A DNA stretch of 64,000 nucleotides from Corynebacterium nuruki S6-4 (GCF_007970465.1 NZ_CP042429.1:682001-746000); one strand, 5' to 3'; numbered from the stretch's first letter, positions 46,861 through 55,743 are shown. Notes: generated by a model not told the origin, from the sequence alone. Numbers and translations: made by a program.

Positions 46861-47604
46861 TCAGTGCGGCAGATTCGCCTTCACCATCGAGGCGTTGAGC
46901 GAGACGACGAGGGCACTGATCTCGCGGGCACGTTCCGCTGCCCGCTCCTTCGCGTTCTCGTCCCGGCTGTGCGCCACCGGCTCGGTGACCCGGGAGACCA
47001 GGTCGACCTGCCGGCGGGCCATCGTGACCAGCGTCTTCAGGTTGCGTTTGTCGATGCCGTAGTCGACGAGACTGTCGGCCAGCCGGACGATGTCGATGTC
47101 GTCGGCGGAGAAGAACCCCGCGGCGTCCGGCGTGACCATCTCCATACGCACCAGTGCGGCGATCAGTGAATCCTCCGCGCCGGAGCGGGCCGCCACGTCA
47201 TCCCGGGTCAGCCGCCGCACCTCGGCGGCACGGAACTGGTCCGGGCTCACCGCACCCGCGACGGTCTTCCGGGCGGTCACCGGGGTGACCTTGCCGGAAT
47301 CCATCGCGTCGAGCTGTTCCTTGATGACCTTCAGCGGAAGGTAACTGTCCCGCTGCCGCGTGAGGATGTAGCGCAGCCGGGAAATGTCCTCCGGCGAGAA
47401 CCGCCGGTACCCGGACTTGCTGCGCTTCGGGGTGATGAGCCCCTCGTTCTCCCAGAACCGGATCTTCGAGACCGTGACATCCGGGAAATCGACCTGGAGC
47501 TGTTTGAGCACGTCGCCGATCGACGAGGTGGGAAGAATCCCACCCGGTACGACGGGTGCGGCGTGCCGCTCCGGCTGTCCGGCGGCTGCAGGTTGTGCGC
47601 TCAC
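46861..47604 (-). CDS. ftsR: FtsR-like MerR transcription regulator
   Basis: 247-residue MerR-family protein of the cg1631/Rv1828 group. FtsR activates ftsZ in C. glutamicum. Core: SSIGDVLKQLQVDFPDVTVS, SKIRFWENEGLITPKRSKSG, YRRFSPEDISRLRYILTRQR. A second regulatory half follows (DDVAARSGAEDSLIAALVRM, LVDYGIDKRNLKTLVTMARR). The GTG at 47604 has AGAGGAGACCC just upstream and is preferred to 47703. It lies 37 bases after odhI. The gene symbol rests on position and family pattern. Confidence 0.88.
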   Translation of the reverse strand: MSAQPAAAGQPERHAAPVVPGGILPTSSIGDVLKQLQVDFPDVTVSKIRFWENEGLITPKRSKSGYRRFSPEDISRLRYILTRQRDSYLPLKVIKEQLDAMDSGKVTPVTARKTVAGAVSPDQFRAAEVRRLTRDDVAARSGAEDSLIAALVRMEMVTPDAAGFFSADDIDIVRLADSLVDYGIDKRNLKTLVTMARRQVDLVSRVTEPVAHSRDENAKERAAERAREISALVVSLNASMVKANLPH

Positions 47605-47641
47605 GGGTCTCCTCTGATCGCGGGTGGGTCGGGGTGTCTGG

Positions 47642-48076
47642 CTACTGGTCCTTGGCGCCGTTGAGGAAGACCAGCCGGAACTTGCCGATCTGGATCTCGT
47701 CACCGTTGCTCAGCACCGCAGAGTTCTTCGGCTCCCGGTTGACGTAGGTGCCGTTGAGGCTTCCCACGTCGACGACCTCGTAGTCGTTGCCGCTGCGGCG
47801 GAACTCCGCGTGGCGGCGGGAGACCGTGACATCGTCGAGGAAGATGTCGCTGTCAGGGTGCCGGCCGGCCGTGGTGGTGTCCTGGTCGAGGAGGAAACGC
47901 GAGCCCGCGTTGGGGCCGCGCTTCACCACGAGGAGGGCCGATCCGCTGGGCAGCCCCTCCACACCGGCAGGAGTGGATTCGGACTGCGCACCGGTCTCCA
48001 TCTCCTTGAGCAGGTCTGCACGGAAAACCGAGGTGGTCTCGACCGAGGCTTCCGGGATCCCGGTGTTGTCGCTCAT
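47642..48076 (-). CDS. odhI: OdhI/GarA, FHA-domain regulator of 2-oxoglutarate metabolism
   Basis: 144-residue protein that, unphosphorylated, binds and inhibits 2-oxoglutarate dehydrogenase (OdhA) and in relatives controls glutamate metabolism. The N-terminal phosphorylation motif ETTSVFRADLL has the two neighbouring threonines targeted by PknG/PknA-type kinases. The FHA domain follows: AGRHPDSDIFLDDVTVSRRH and DVGSLNGTYVNRE. The ATG at 48076 (AAGGAA upstream) gives the usual N-terminus; the frame continues upstream without an SD. It lies next to ftsR and secA2, as in mycobacteria. Confidence 0.96.
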   Translation of the reverse strand: MSDNTGIPEASVETTSVFRADLLKEMETGAQSESTPAGVEGLPSGSALLVVKRGPNAGSRFLLDQDTTTAGRHPDSDIFLDDVTVSRRHAEFRRSGNDYEVVDVGSLNGTYVNREPKNSAVLSNGDEIQIGKFRLVFLNGAKDQ

Positions 48077-48214
48077 ATTCAGTTCCTTCCTGGAATCTGT
48101 CGCTCGTGTCCACATGCCCCCGCCGCGGTTGCGGCAGGACCGAAGCACATCAGGCGGTCCGCCTGTGATTCGTTGCCATCATACTACCCGCCCCTGTCGA
48201 CGGGGGCGGCGCCT

Positions 48215-50548
48215 TCACCGGAACATGGCGGCGATCGACCCCATCATCGACCCGCTGCCCGAGGACAACGGGTTGTCGTTGACCATGTAGGTCCAGGTTG
48301 CACTCGGCTTGTGCAGCCCCAGTCCACCCAGATCGACACCCCCGGCAGTGATCTCGGCCTCACTGAAGGTCTCCCGCGCCTTCGCGACCGCCCGGCCGGC
48401 GAGCTCGCCGAACGCCGCGATCGACATCCGGTGGAACTCGTCGATCGGGCTCTCGTTCGCGATGGCCCGCAGGTGGATGGACTCGCGGATGTCGTCGAGG
48501 TACGCCAGGTGGTCGCTCCACTCGTGGTCGAGGTGGTACAGCATGATCTCCCGGGCGGCCTGCACCAGGACCGCGTGGTCGATGCCCGCCGCCGTGAGTT
48601 CCCCGGCCTTCTCCACGTCGTGGAGGCTCAGGTCGTCCCAGGCCGTCTCGGTGTCCAGGACCGCGTCCCGCCGGGCGTTGATGATCTGCCGCTGGTCGTT
48701 GATGAGCTTGTTGTACTTCCACGTCGTGGCGTGGATATCCAGCATCTGCCCCTCGGTCACCCGCTGGCAGTGGTCGACGAACTGCAGGACCTTCTTCTGC
48801 TCCAGCCGGCCGTCCGCGTCCGGCTGGGCGGTGAGCTCGTCACCGGCCCCGCCGACGGCGACCATGTCGTCCTCCAGGCTGACGAAGAAGACCGTGGAGC
48901 CCGGGTCGCCCTGGCGTCCCGCCCGGCCGCGCAGCTGGTTGTCGAGGCGCTGCGAACGGAACCGCCCCACCCCCACCACGTGCAGCCCGCCGAGTTCGAC
49001 GACCCGGGCGTGCTCGGCGTCCTCGGCGTCACTGCTGCCGCCGAGCCGGATGTCGGTGCCGCGGCCGGCCATCTGGGTCGACACGGTGACCCGGCCGGGA
49101 CGCCCCGCCTCGGCGATCGTCGCCGCCTCCACCTCATGGTTCTTGGCGTTGAGGACGTTGCAGTCCACCCCGCGCAGCACAAGGGCGTCCGCGATGCGCT
49201 CGGAGGCGGCGATGTCCTGGGTGCCGACGAGCACCGGCTGCCCGGTGCCCTGCACCTCGACGATGTGGTCGATGACCGCGGCGTCCCGGTCCTCGTCCGT
49301 GGCGAAGACGTGGTCGACCTCGTCGAACCGCTTCGTCGGGACATTCGGCTCGATGACGCTCACCGACAGGTCGTAGAACTGCCGCAGCTGGTCCGAGGCC
49401 GCCACCGCGGTACCCGTCATCCCGCACTTCTGGGGGTACAGGCCGATGAGCGCCTGGACGGTGATCTGGTCGAGGATCCGGCCACCGTCGGTGACCTTCA
49501 GCCCCTCCTTCGCCTCGACGGCGGCCTGCAGACCGTCCGGCCACCGCTGCAGTTCGGCGACCCGGCCCCGGGCGTTGTCGATGAGCGCGACCTTGCCGTC
49601 CCGGACGATGTAGTGGACGTCGCAGGTGAGCAGGTGCTGGGCATGCAGGGCGACGTTGACCTGGGACAGCAGCGGCCCCGGCGCGGCGTCACCGCTGTCG
49701 CCGGCCTCGCCGTACAGCGAGTCGATGCCGAGTTCCTTCTCGATGAACGCGGCCCCCTCGTCGGTGAGGAAGACACTGCGGTGGTCCCCGGAGACGGTGA
49801 AGTGACGGTTCTCCTCCATCCGGCGCACCAGATCGGTGATCTGTCCGGCCGGCGCCGGGCCCGGCTCGGAGCCGGCGAGCACGAGCGGGACCAGGGCCTC
49901 GTCGACCATCACCGAGTCCGCCTCGTCGATGACCGCGACATCCGCCGGCGTCCGCACCGCGTCCGCCCGCCGGGTGATCAGCTGGTCACGCAGCACGTCG
50001 AACCCGGCCTCGTTGACCGCGGTGAAGATCACGTCGCGGGCGTAGACGTCCCGGCGCTCGTCCGCCCCCGCCTCCTCACGGATCGCCCCGTGGGTCAGCC
50101 CGAAGAAGTCGAGCAGCGGACCCATCCACGCCTCGTCGCGTCCCGCCAGGAACGAGTTGACCGTGATGACGTGGACCTTCTTGCCCTGCAGCCCGTAGCC
50201 CACCGCGGTGAGACCACCGACAAGGGTCTTGCCCTCACCGGTGGCCATCTCCACGACATCGCCGACGAGCATGCGCAGGGCACCCTGCAGCTGCACGTCG
50301 AACGGACGCAGCCCCACCGTGCGGGACGCCGCCTCCCGCAGTGCGGCGAGCAGCAGCGGCGCATCGACGATCGCGCGGTCCTCCCCGGTGCCGATACAGG
50401 ACCGGGCGATGTCGACGACCTCCGCATCCGGGGCGTCGGCCAGCCGGTCGGCCGCCTTCGTCGACTCCGACACGATCGTCTTCGACTTCTTCTGGTTCGC
50501 CGTCGCCGACGACCCCATGGCCTTCCAGAACCAGCCGAAACCGGCCAT
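48215..50548 (-). CDS. secA2: SecA2, accessory Sec translocase ATPase
   Basis: ATPase for export of a limited protein set, separate from housekeeping SecA1. The 777 residues are shorter than SecA1. Walker A is EMATGEGKTLVGGLTAVGY, Walker B is VIDEADSVMVDEALVPLVL, and the helicase-like motifs TQMAGRGTDIRLGG and QLRGRAGRQGDPGS are intact. The C-terminal zinc/SecB-binding tail of SecA1 is absent, as is usual for actinobacterial SecA2. The ATG follows GGAGGCGAACA. It sits beside odhI, the typical actinobacterial position. Confidence 0.94.
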   Translation of the reverse strand: MAGFGWFWKAMGSSATANQKKSKTIVSESTKAADRLADAPDAEVVDIARSCIGTGEDRAIVDAPLLLAALREAASRTVGLRPFDVQLQGALRMLVGDVVEMATGEGKTLVGGLTAVGYGLQGKKVHVITVNSFLAGRDEAWMGPLLDFFGLTHGAIREEAGADERRDVYARDVIFTAVNEAGFDVLRDQLITRRADAVRTPADVAVIDEADSVMVDEALVPLVLAGSEPGPAPAGQITDLVRRMEENRHFTVSGDHRSVFLTDEGAAFIEKELGIDSLYGEAGDSGDAAPGPLLSQVNVALHAQHLLTCDVHYIVRDGKVALIDNARGRVAELQRWPDGLQAAVEAKEGLKVTDGGRILDQITVQALIGLYPQKCGMTGTAVAASDQLRQFYDLSVSVIEPNVPTKRFDEVDHVFATDEDRDAAVIDHIVEVQGTGQPVLVGTQDIAASERIADALVLRGVDCNVLNAKNHEVEAATIAEAGRPGRVTVSTQMAGRGTDIRLGGSSDAEDAEHARVVELGGLHVVGVGRFRSQRLDNQLRGRAGRQGDPGSTVFFVSLEDDMVAVGGAGDELTAQPDADGRLEQKKVLQFVDHCQRVTEGQMLDIHATTWKYNKLINDQRQIINARRDAVLDTETAWDDLSLHDVEKAGELTAAGIDHAVLVQAAREIMLYHLDHEWSDHLAYLDDIRESIHLRAIANESPIDEFHRMSIAAFGELAGRAVAKARETFSEAEITAGGVDLGGLGLHKPSATWTYMVNDNPLSSGSGSMMGSIAAMFR

Positions 50549-50622
50549 TGTTCGCCTCCGTGGATGGACTGCAGGTGTTCGTCAGACAGGGTAGACGATG
50601 ACGGTCCGTCCGGTACGCGCAG

Positions 50623-50628
50623 TATCCT
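50623..50628 (+). promoter_or_regulatory. Leaderless-type -10 element before the hydrolase gene
   Basis: TATCCT lies 8 bases before a GTG at 50637, with no SD between. This decides the start of the alpha/beta hydrolase, whose frame is otherwise open to an ATG at 50598. Confidence 0.45.
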
Positions 50629-50636
50629 CGGCGGAC

Positions 50637-51473
50637 GTGGCAGTCCGCAGCGTGAGCACCATCGACATCCAGATCCCCACCCGCACCGGCGGGACCCTCG
50701 CCGGCAGTCTCGACCTGCCGGGCGACGTCGCCCATCTGCCGCCCGAGGAATTCCGGGCCGCCCGGGTGCCCGTCGCCGTGCTGGTCCACTGCTTCACCTG
50801 CACCCGCAAGGCACCGGCCACCTTCCGCATTGCCAAGGCCCTGGCCCGCGCCGGGTTCGCCGCACTGCGCTTCGACCTGACCGGGCTGGGCGACTCGACC
50901 GGGGACTTCGCTGACACCACCTTCAGCAGCGACCTCGACGACCTGCGGGACGCCGCGGCGTGGGCCACGCAGCAGCTCAGTGCCCCGCAACTGCTCGTCG
51001 GCCACTCCCTCGGCGGTGCCGCCGTCCTCGCCGCCGCCGGCGACCTCCCCTCACTGCGCGCCGTCGCGACGGTCGGGGCCCCCTACCGGCCCGCCGACGC
51101 CGCCGCGACCCTCGGGGACGCCCTGCCCGGACTGCTCGCCGCGCCGGACGACACCCCGCAGACCGTGGCCCTGTCGGGCCGGGACCTGGCCTTCCGCCGC
51201 AGTTTCCTCACCGACCTCGCCGCACAGTCCGATCCGGCGGTGCTGGCGGAGCGGATCGGCGGGCTGCGGGTGCCGCTGCTCGTCCTGCACTCCCCCGTCG
51301 ACCAGACCGTGCCAGTGGCCGAGGCCGCCCGGCTGTTCGCCGCCGCCCCGTGGCCGAAGTCGTTCATCAGCCTGCCGGAGGCCGACCACCTGCTGACCTG
51401 GCGGGGTTCGGCGCAGCATGCCGGGGAGACGATCGCCTGGTGGGCGCGGCAGTACATCACGGCACTAGACTGA
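50637..51473 (+). CDS. Alpha/beta hydrolase (OsmC-associated type)
   Basis: 278-residue alpha/beta-fold hydrolase. The oxyanion region is VLVHCFTCTRKAPATFRIAK, the nucleophile elbow is LLVGHSLGGAA, the acid is in LVLHSPVDQTVPVA and the histidine in ADHLLTW. The HCFTCTRK block is characteristic of hydrolases found alone or fused to OsmC peroxiredoxin-like domains. No OsmC part is present here. Substrate unknown. The start is chosen from the leaderless promoter pattern (GTG 50637). The rraA gene follows after 6 bases. Confidence 0.83.
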   Translation: MAVRSVSTIDIQIPTRTGGTLAGSLDLPGDVAHLPPEEFRAARVPVAVLVHCFTCTRKAPATFRIAKALARAGFAALRFDLTGLGDSTGDFADTTFSSDLDDLRDAAAWATQQLSAPQLLVGHSLGGAAVLAAAGDLPSLRAVATVGAPYRPADAAATLGDALPGLLAAPDDTPQTVALSGRDLAFRRSFLTDLAAQSDPAVLAERIGGLRVPLLVLHSPVDQTVPVAEAARLFAAAPWPKSFISLPEADHLLTWRGSAQHAGETIAWWARQYITALD

Positions 51474-51479
51474 CCGGAC

Positions 51480-51980
51480 ATGACCGACATCACCTTCATC
51501 CCCACCGCGGACCTCGTGGACATCATCGGCGCGGACGTCCGCAGCTGCGACACCCAGTTCCGTGACCTCGGCGGCCGCACCGACTTCTGCGGCCCGATCA
51601 CCACGGTCCGCTGTTTCCAGGACAACGGCCTGGTCAAGAAGATCCTGCAGGAGGACAACCCCGGCGGCGTGCTCGTCGTCGACGGGGATGCCTCGGTCCA
51701 CACCGCCCTGATGGGCGACATGATCGCCGAGTTCGGGGTGCAGCACGGCTGGGCCGGCGTGATCATCAACGGCGCCATCCGCGATTCCGCCGCCGTGGGC
51801 GGCATGGAGTTCGGCGCCAAGGCGCTGGGCACCAACCCCCGCAAGTCCGCCAAGGACGGTGCGGGCGAGCGGGATGCCGTCGTGCACTTCGGCGGGGTGG
51901 ACTTCGTGCCCGGCCACATCGCCTACGCGGACGCCGACGGCGTGGTCGTCACCGAGGCCCCGGTACAGCCCGCTGAGTAG
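51480..51980 (+). CDS. RraA-like protein / HMG-type aldolase family
   Basis: 166-residue protein of the RraA/MenG fold. In E. coli RraA binds RNase E; many homologs are 4-hydroxy-4-methyl-2-oxoglutarate/oxaloacetate aldolases. Motifs are [40 protein letters not shown] and [12 protein letters not shown], with the Arg-Asp pair used for metal binding in the aldolases. Either role is possible. The -10-like TAGACT (51466-51471) overlapping the end of the hydrolase gene lies 8 bases before the ATG, suggesting an own leaderless transcript. Confidence 0.86.
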   Translation: MTDITFIPTADLVDIIGADVRSCDTQFRDLGGRTDFCGPITTVRCFQDNGLVKKILQEDNPGGVLVVDGDASVHTALMGDMIAEFGVQHGWAGVIINGAIRDSAAVGGMEFGAKALGTNPRKSAKDGAGERDAVVHFGGVDFVPGHIAYADADGVVVTEAPVQPAE

Positions 51981-52048
51981 GTCCGACCTGCGGATTGGCG
52001 CCCACGAATCCCCGTGTTGTAAGCTGTGCGTCGTTCAGCAATGGACGG

Positions 52049-52125
52049 CGGACTGTGGCGCAGTTTGGCAGCGCACTACACTGGGGGTGTAGGGGTCGCA
52101 GGTTCAAATCCTGTCAGTCCGACCA
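52049..52125 (+). tRNA. tRNA-Pro (GGG)
   Basis: 77 bases forming a full cloverleaf with encoded CCA: acceptor arms CGGACTG / CAGTCCG, D stem GCGC/GCGC, anticodon stem CTACA/TGTAG with loop CTGGGGG (anticodon GGG), and T-loop TTCAAAT. It reads proline CCC/CCU. A TAAGCT hexamer 23 bases upstream may be its -10. A strong terminator follows 6 bases later. The antisense strand carries the end of the bioD frame. Confidence 0.97.
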
Positions 52126-52876
52126 GCACCGACCCGCCCGGGTCTCCTCCACCGAGGAGATCCGGGCGGGTTTTCGCATGCCCGGCGGGATGGCAGCAGG
52201 TGAACGGCAGAGCCAGCGCCGTCCGGGCCAGCGCCGCGAACTCCGCCGGGACCAGCTGTCCGGCGCCGGCGGGCACACAGCCGAGCAGCGGCACACCGGT
52301 GACCACCGGCAGTTCGGCCACATTCAGCCCGGTCGCCAGGTCCGGGTCCGGCGGCAGACTGCCACCGACCAGGCCGAGCACCCGGAGTCCGTGGTCCAGT
52401 GCGCAGCGCACCGTCAGCTCCGCGGCGTTGAGCGAACCCAGGCCCAGCGTGGTGACCACGACGACCGGGGCGTCCAGTTCCACGGCGAGGTCGGCGAGGG
52501 TCCAGTTCTCCCCCAGCCGGACGAGGATCCCGCCCGCCCCCTCGACGAGCAGGATCCGGTCCGGGTCGGCGGCGTCGAGGGTCCGCAACCGGCGCGCGAT
52601 ATCGGGCAGCTGTGCCGCCGGCATGCCCGCCCGGCGTGCGGCGAGGTCCGGGGCCAGCGGCTCGGGATAGCGGTGGAACTCGTGGAGGTCGGTGATCCCG
52701 GTGAGCCGGTGCACGGTGGCCAGATCGCCACGGTCGGACGGTCCGCCGGGTTCCCCGGTCTGGACGGGTTTGACCACACCCACCCGGTGGCCGTCCTGTA
52801 CCAGGTGCACGGCGAGTGCGGCGGTGGCGACGGTCTTGCCGACATCGGTGCCGGTCCCGGTGACGCAGACGATCAT
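52076..52876 (-). CDS. bioD: Dethiobiotin synthetase with an unusual 3' extension
   Basis: ATP-dependent ring closure of diaminopelargonic acid to dethiobiotin. The P-loop is VTGTGTDVGKTVATAAL, the substrate region is VKPVQTGEPGG and the Mg/ATP site is LLVEGAGGILVRL. Normal proteins have about 225 residues, whereas this frame gives 266, because no stop occurs until antisense to the tRNA-Pro anticodon stem. The last ~40 residues (PAGHAKTRPDLL onward, ending GLTGFEPATPTPPV) come from the terminator hairpin and tRNA complement. The real C-terminus may be altered by a lost stop. The ATG overlaps the bioA stop (ATGA). Confidence 0.9.
   Translation of the reverse strand: MIVCVTGTGTDVGKTVATAALAVHLVQDGHRVGVVKPVQTGEPGGPSDRGDLATVHRLTGITDLHEFHRYPEPLAPDLAARRAGMPAAQLPDIARRLRTLDAADPDRILLVEGAGGILVRLGENWTLADLAVELDAPVVVVTTLGLGSLNAAELTVRCALDHGLRVLGLVGGSLPPDPDLATGLNVAELPVVTGVPLLGCVPAGAGQLVPAEFAALARTALALPFTCCHPAGHAKTRPDLLGGGDPGGSVLVGLTGFEPATPTPPV
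52132..52174 (+). terminator. Strong intrinsic terminator after tRNA-Pro
   Basis: Eighteen-pair stem with one G-T (left arm from ACCCGCCCGG, right arm ending CCGGGCGGGT), loop CACC, followed by TTTTCG on the plus strand. It fits termination of the tRNA transcript. On the minus strand it lies inside the end of the bioD frame, and no U-run follows there. Confidence 0.9.
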
Positions 52877-54195
52877 GCGTGCACCTCCGCCCTGTCCGCG
52901 GCATCGACGGCCGCCCGCACTCCGGCGCAGATCGTGGCGACCTCCCCGGTGGTGCTGATGAACGGCGGCATGACGTAGATGAGGCGTCCGAACGGCCGCA
53001 GCCACACCCCGGTCGCCACGGCGGCGTCGGTGGCCGCGGTCATGGCGGCATCGTCGAGGGGCCGGTGCAGGTCGACGACGCCGACCGCCCCGAGGACCCG
53101 GACGTCGGCGACGGCGTCCCTGCCGGCCAGCGGGGTGAGCCCCCGCTCCAGTTCCGTGGCGATCCGGGGAACGGTCTCCCGCCAGTAGCCGGCGGCGACG
53201 AGGTCGAGGGATGCCGCGGCGACCGCACACGCCAGCGGGTTGGCCATGAAGGTGGGGCCGTGCATCAGTGCCCCGCCGCCGGCCGGTGAACTGACCGCGT
53301 CGGCGACGGCCCGGGTGGTGAGGGTGGCGGCCAGGGTCATCATCCCGCCGGTCAGTGCCTTGCCGACGCAGAGGATGTCGGGGGTCACCCCGGCGGCGGC
53401 GGTGGTGAGCAGGTCGCCGGTGCGTCCGAAGCCGGTGGCGATCTCGTCGGCGATGAGCAGGACGCCGTGGGCGTCGCAGATCCGCCGGACGCCGGCGACG
53501 AGTGCATGGTCGTGGAAGCGCATCCCACCGGCCCCCTGGACCACCGGTTCGATGATGACCGCGGCGACCGTCCCGTCAATGAGACTGTCGAAGACCTGCA
53601 GGTAGTCGGCGATCTCCCGGTCACTGCTGCCGCGGACCGGTGGGGCGGGCGCGAAGAGCTGGTCGGCGAGGGTGCCGGTCCACAGGGCGTGCATCCCGCC
53701 GTCGGGGTCGCAGACCGACATCGCCCCGAAGGTGTCGCCGTGGTAGCCGGAGCGCCAGGTCAGCAGGCGGGTGCGCTCCGGGTGGCCGGCTGCGCGCTGT
53801 GCCTGCAGGGCGGCCTTGACCGCCACCTCGACGGCGACAGAGCCGGAGTCCGAGTAGAACACCGCGTCGGGCGCGCCGGGGCCGAAAGCGTCGGCGGTGA
53901 GGGCGAGGAGACGCCGGGTGAGCTCCACGGCGGGGGTGTGGGTCAGGCCGCCGAACATGACGTGAGGCAGGATGTCGAGCTGCCGGTGGGCGGCGGCGAC
54001 GAGATCGGGGTGCCGGTGCCCGTGGGCGGCGGCCCACCAGGAGCTCATGGCGTCGATGAGGACCCGGCCGTCGTCGAGGGTCAGGTACACCCCGTCCGCG
54101 GCGGCGACGGGGAGGTTGGGGCGGGGTCCGGGCAGCGGTGAGTAGGGGTGCCAGATGTGGCGGGTGTCCGTGGTGGAGTCAGATGTGGGCTGCAT
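52873..54195 (-). CDS. bioA: Adenosylmethionine-8-amino-7-oxononanoate aminotransferase
   Basis: PLP enzyme that makes 7,8-diaminopelargonate, the substrate of BioD. The 440 residues (start ATG 54195) show IWHPYSPLPG, WWAAAHGHRHPDL, SGYHGDTFGAMSVCD, the PLP aspartate in LIADEIATGFGRTG, the Schiff-base lysine in CVGKALTGGMMTLA and HGPTFMANPLACAVA. The frame extends to 54231, but that part would overlap the operator-like palindrome. No bioF or bioB is adjacent, as in other corynebacteria that lack a complete early pathway. Confidence 0.96.
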   Translation of the reverse strand: MQPTSDSTTDTRHIWHPYSPLPGPRPNLPVAAADGVYLTLDDGRVLIDAMSSWWAAAHGHRHPDLVAAAHRQLDILPHVMFGGLTHTPAVELTRRLLALTADAFGPGAPDAVFYSDSGSVAVEVAVKAALQAQRAAGHPERTRLLTWRSGYHGDTFGAMSVCDPDGGMHALWTGTLADQLFAPAPPVRGSSDREIADYLQVFDSLIDGTVAAVIIEPVVQGAGGMRFHDHALVAGVRRICDAHGVLLIADEIATGFGRTGDLLTTAAAGVTPDILCVGKALTGGMMTLAATLTTRAVADAVSSPAGGGALMHGPTFMANPLACAVAAASLDLVAAGYWRETVPRIATELERGLTPLAGRDAVADVRVLGAVGVVDLHRPLDDAAMTAATDAAVATGVWLRPFGRLIYVMPPFISTTGEVATICAGVRAAVDAADRAEVHA

Positions 54196-54216
54196 GGCCA
54201 CTATCGTCACCCAAAC

Positions 54217-54231
54217 TTGAACAGTGTTCAA
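54217..54231. promoter_or_regulatory. BioQ-like operator before bioA
   Basis: Perfect 7-1-7 palindrome TTGAACA-g-TGTTCAA containing TGAAC-N3-GTTCA, the shape of the site recognised by the TetR-type biotin repressor BioQ in corynebacteria and mycobacteria (from memory of that literature). It lies 21 bases before the bioA ATG and 21 bases before the POT carrier GTG. It could control both. Confidence 0.75.
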
Positions 54232-54252
54232 ATCGATGGTTGAGTTTCCCGG

Positions 54253-55743
54253 GTGACGTCAATTGAACACCGTACAGTCCAGGTCGGACGCACTCCCGAC
54301 ACAACCGCCACCGCCGTGACCGCCGTCGCCGGCATCGAGATGTGGGAACGCTTCAGCTTCTACGGCATGCAGGCGATCCTCGTCTACTTCCTCTACCACT
54401 CCACCGAACTCGGCGGACTCGGCATGGATCACACCACCGCCACCGCCGTCATCGGCGCCTACGGCGCGGCGGTGTACCTGTGCACCATCGCCGGCGGCTG
54501 GATCAGTGACCGATTCCTCGGCGCTGAACGCACCCTCCTCGGTGGCGCGATCCTGCTCGTCGCCGGGCACCTCACCATGGGACTCGTCGGCGGCGTCCCC
54601 GGCACCGTGACCGGACTCGCCCTCATCGCCGTCGGCTCCGGGTCACTGAAAGCATCCGCCGTCACCGTGCTCGGCCACTGCTTCAGCGGACAGGGCGGCA
54701 CCCGGCGGGCGGACACCGGCTTCCTCGTCTTCTACCTCGGCATCAACATCGGAGCTTTCTTCGGCCCTATGCTCACCGGCTGGCTGCAGCAGCACCACGG
54801 CTTCCGCGCCGGTTTCTCCGCCGCCGCCGTCCTCATGGTCCTCGGCCTGGTCATGTACCTCACACTGCGACGGAGGTACCTCGCCACCCTGCCCGACACC
54901 GCCCGCCGGGCCGTCCTGCACCCCGGTCAGCCCGCCGACCGACGCAGCGTCCTCATCGTGGTCCCGACGGTGACCGCAACAGTCATCGTCGTCACGGTCC
55001 TCGCCGTCACCGGGGTGACCGGGGTGGAGGCTCTGACGGACGGGATGCTCATCGCCGTGGTGCTCGTCGCCGTGGTGACCTTCGTCAGCATACTCACCGC
55101 ACCGGGTGTCACGGCCGCGGAACGGCGCAACATCCGCGCCTTCATCCCCCTGTTCATCGGGTCCTCGGTGTTCTGGGCGATGCTCAACCAGAATTTCGGG
55201 GTCCTCGCGGTGTACTCCGATCTGCGACTGGACCGCACCCTGCTCGGCTGGGAGATGCCCGCGGCCTGGACGCAGTCACTCAACCCGGTGTTCCTGCTCA
55301 TCGCCATTCCGGTCACCGGATGGGTCTGGTCGCACCGGCGTGCGGCCCGGCCCGGCGCGTCCCCGGCACACCGGATGTCGGTCGGCGTGGCGATGGCGGG
55401 GGCCGGCATGCTGGTCTTCGTCCCCTTCGCCGACGGCGGCGAGGCCTCGACCCCGCTGCCCGTCCTTGTCACCGCGATCCTGCTCATCACCCTCGGGGAG
55501 ATCAATGTCGGACCGGTCGGCATGGCGGCCGCCGGAGATCTGGCACCTGCCCGGTTCGCCACCCGCTTCTCGGCACTGTACTTCCTGTCCATGGCGGTCG
55601 GGACCGCGGCAGCCGGAGTGGTGTCCGGGTTCTACTCCCCCGGCGATCCGGGTGCGGAGCGACTGTACTTCTGCGGCTGTGCTGCGGTGGCGGTGGCCAC
55701 GGCGGTAGCGTTGCGCCGCTGCGCGCGAAAGGTCGGCCCCTAG
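54253..55743 (+). CDS. POT-family proton-coupled peptide transporter
   Basis: 496-residue 12-to-14-helix carrier of the POT/PTR2 family, importing di- or tripeptides or related compounds with protons. The family signature ExxER is in IEMWERFSFYGMQAILVYFL, cited to 20 residues, and FLVFYLGINIGAFFGPMLTG and FWAMLNQNFGVLAVYSDLR are further family blocks. The GTG at 54253 lacks an SD; GTG 54316 is an alternative. It diverges from bioA across the BioQ-like site, so a role in biotin-related uptake is possible but unproven. Confidence 0.86.
   Translation: MTSIEHRTVQVGRTPDTTATAVTAVAGIEMWERFSFYGMQAILVYFLYHSTELGGLGMDHTTATAVIGAYGAAVYLCTIAGGWISDRFLGAERTLLGGAILLVAGHLTMGLVGGVPGTVTGLALIAVGSGSLKASAVTVLGHCFSGQGGTRRADTGFLVFYLGINIGAFFGPMLTGWLQQHHGFRAGFSAAAVLMVLGLVMYLTLRRRYLATLPDTARRAVLHPGQPADRRSVLIVVPTVTATVIVVTVLAVTGVTGVEALTDGMLIAVVLVAVVTFVSILTAPGVTAAERRNIRAFIPLFIGSSVFWAMLNQNFGVLAVYSDLRLDRTLLGWEMPAAWTQSLNPVFLLIAIPVTGWVWSHRRAARPGASPAHRMSVGVAMAGAGMLVFVPFADGGEASTPLPVLVTAILLITLGEINVGPVGMAAAGDLAPARFATRFSALYFLSMAVGTAAAGVVSGFYSPGDPGAERLYFCGCAAVAVATAVALRRCARKVGP

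Noticed and set aside
47624..50914. Very long plus-strand open frame opposite odhI and secA2
   Set aside because: It is a high-GC shadow of real minus-strand genes. Its translation is low-complexity, rich in Arg, Gly, Val and Asp, with no domain, while the minus strand encodes SecA2 and OdhI clearly.
52076..52140. The BioD C-terminal string GFEPATPTPPV as a real protein domain
   Set aside because: It is the complement of tRNA-Pro sequence, and the same peptide appears wherever tRNA antisense is translated. It is reported as an extension, not a domain.
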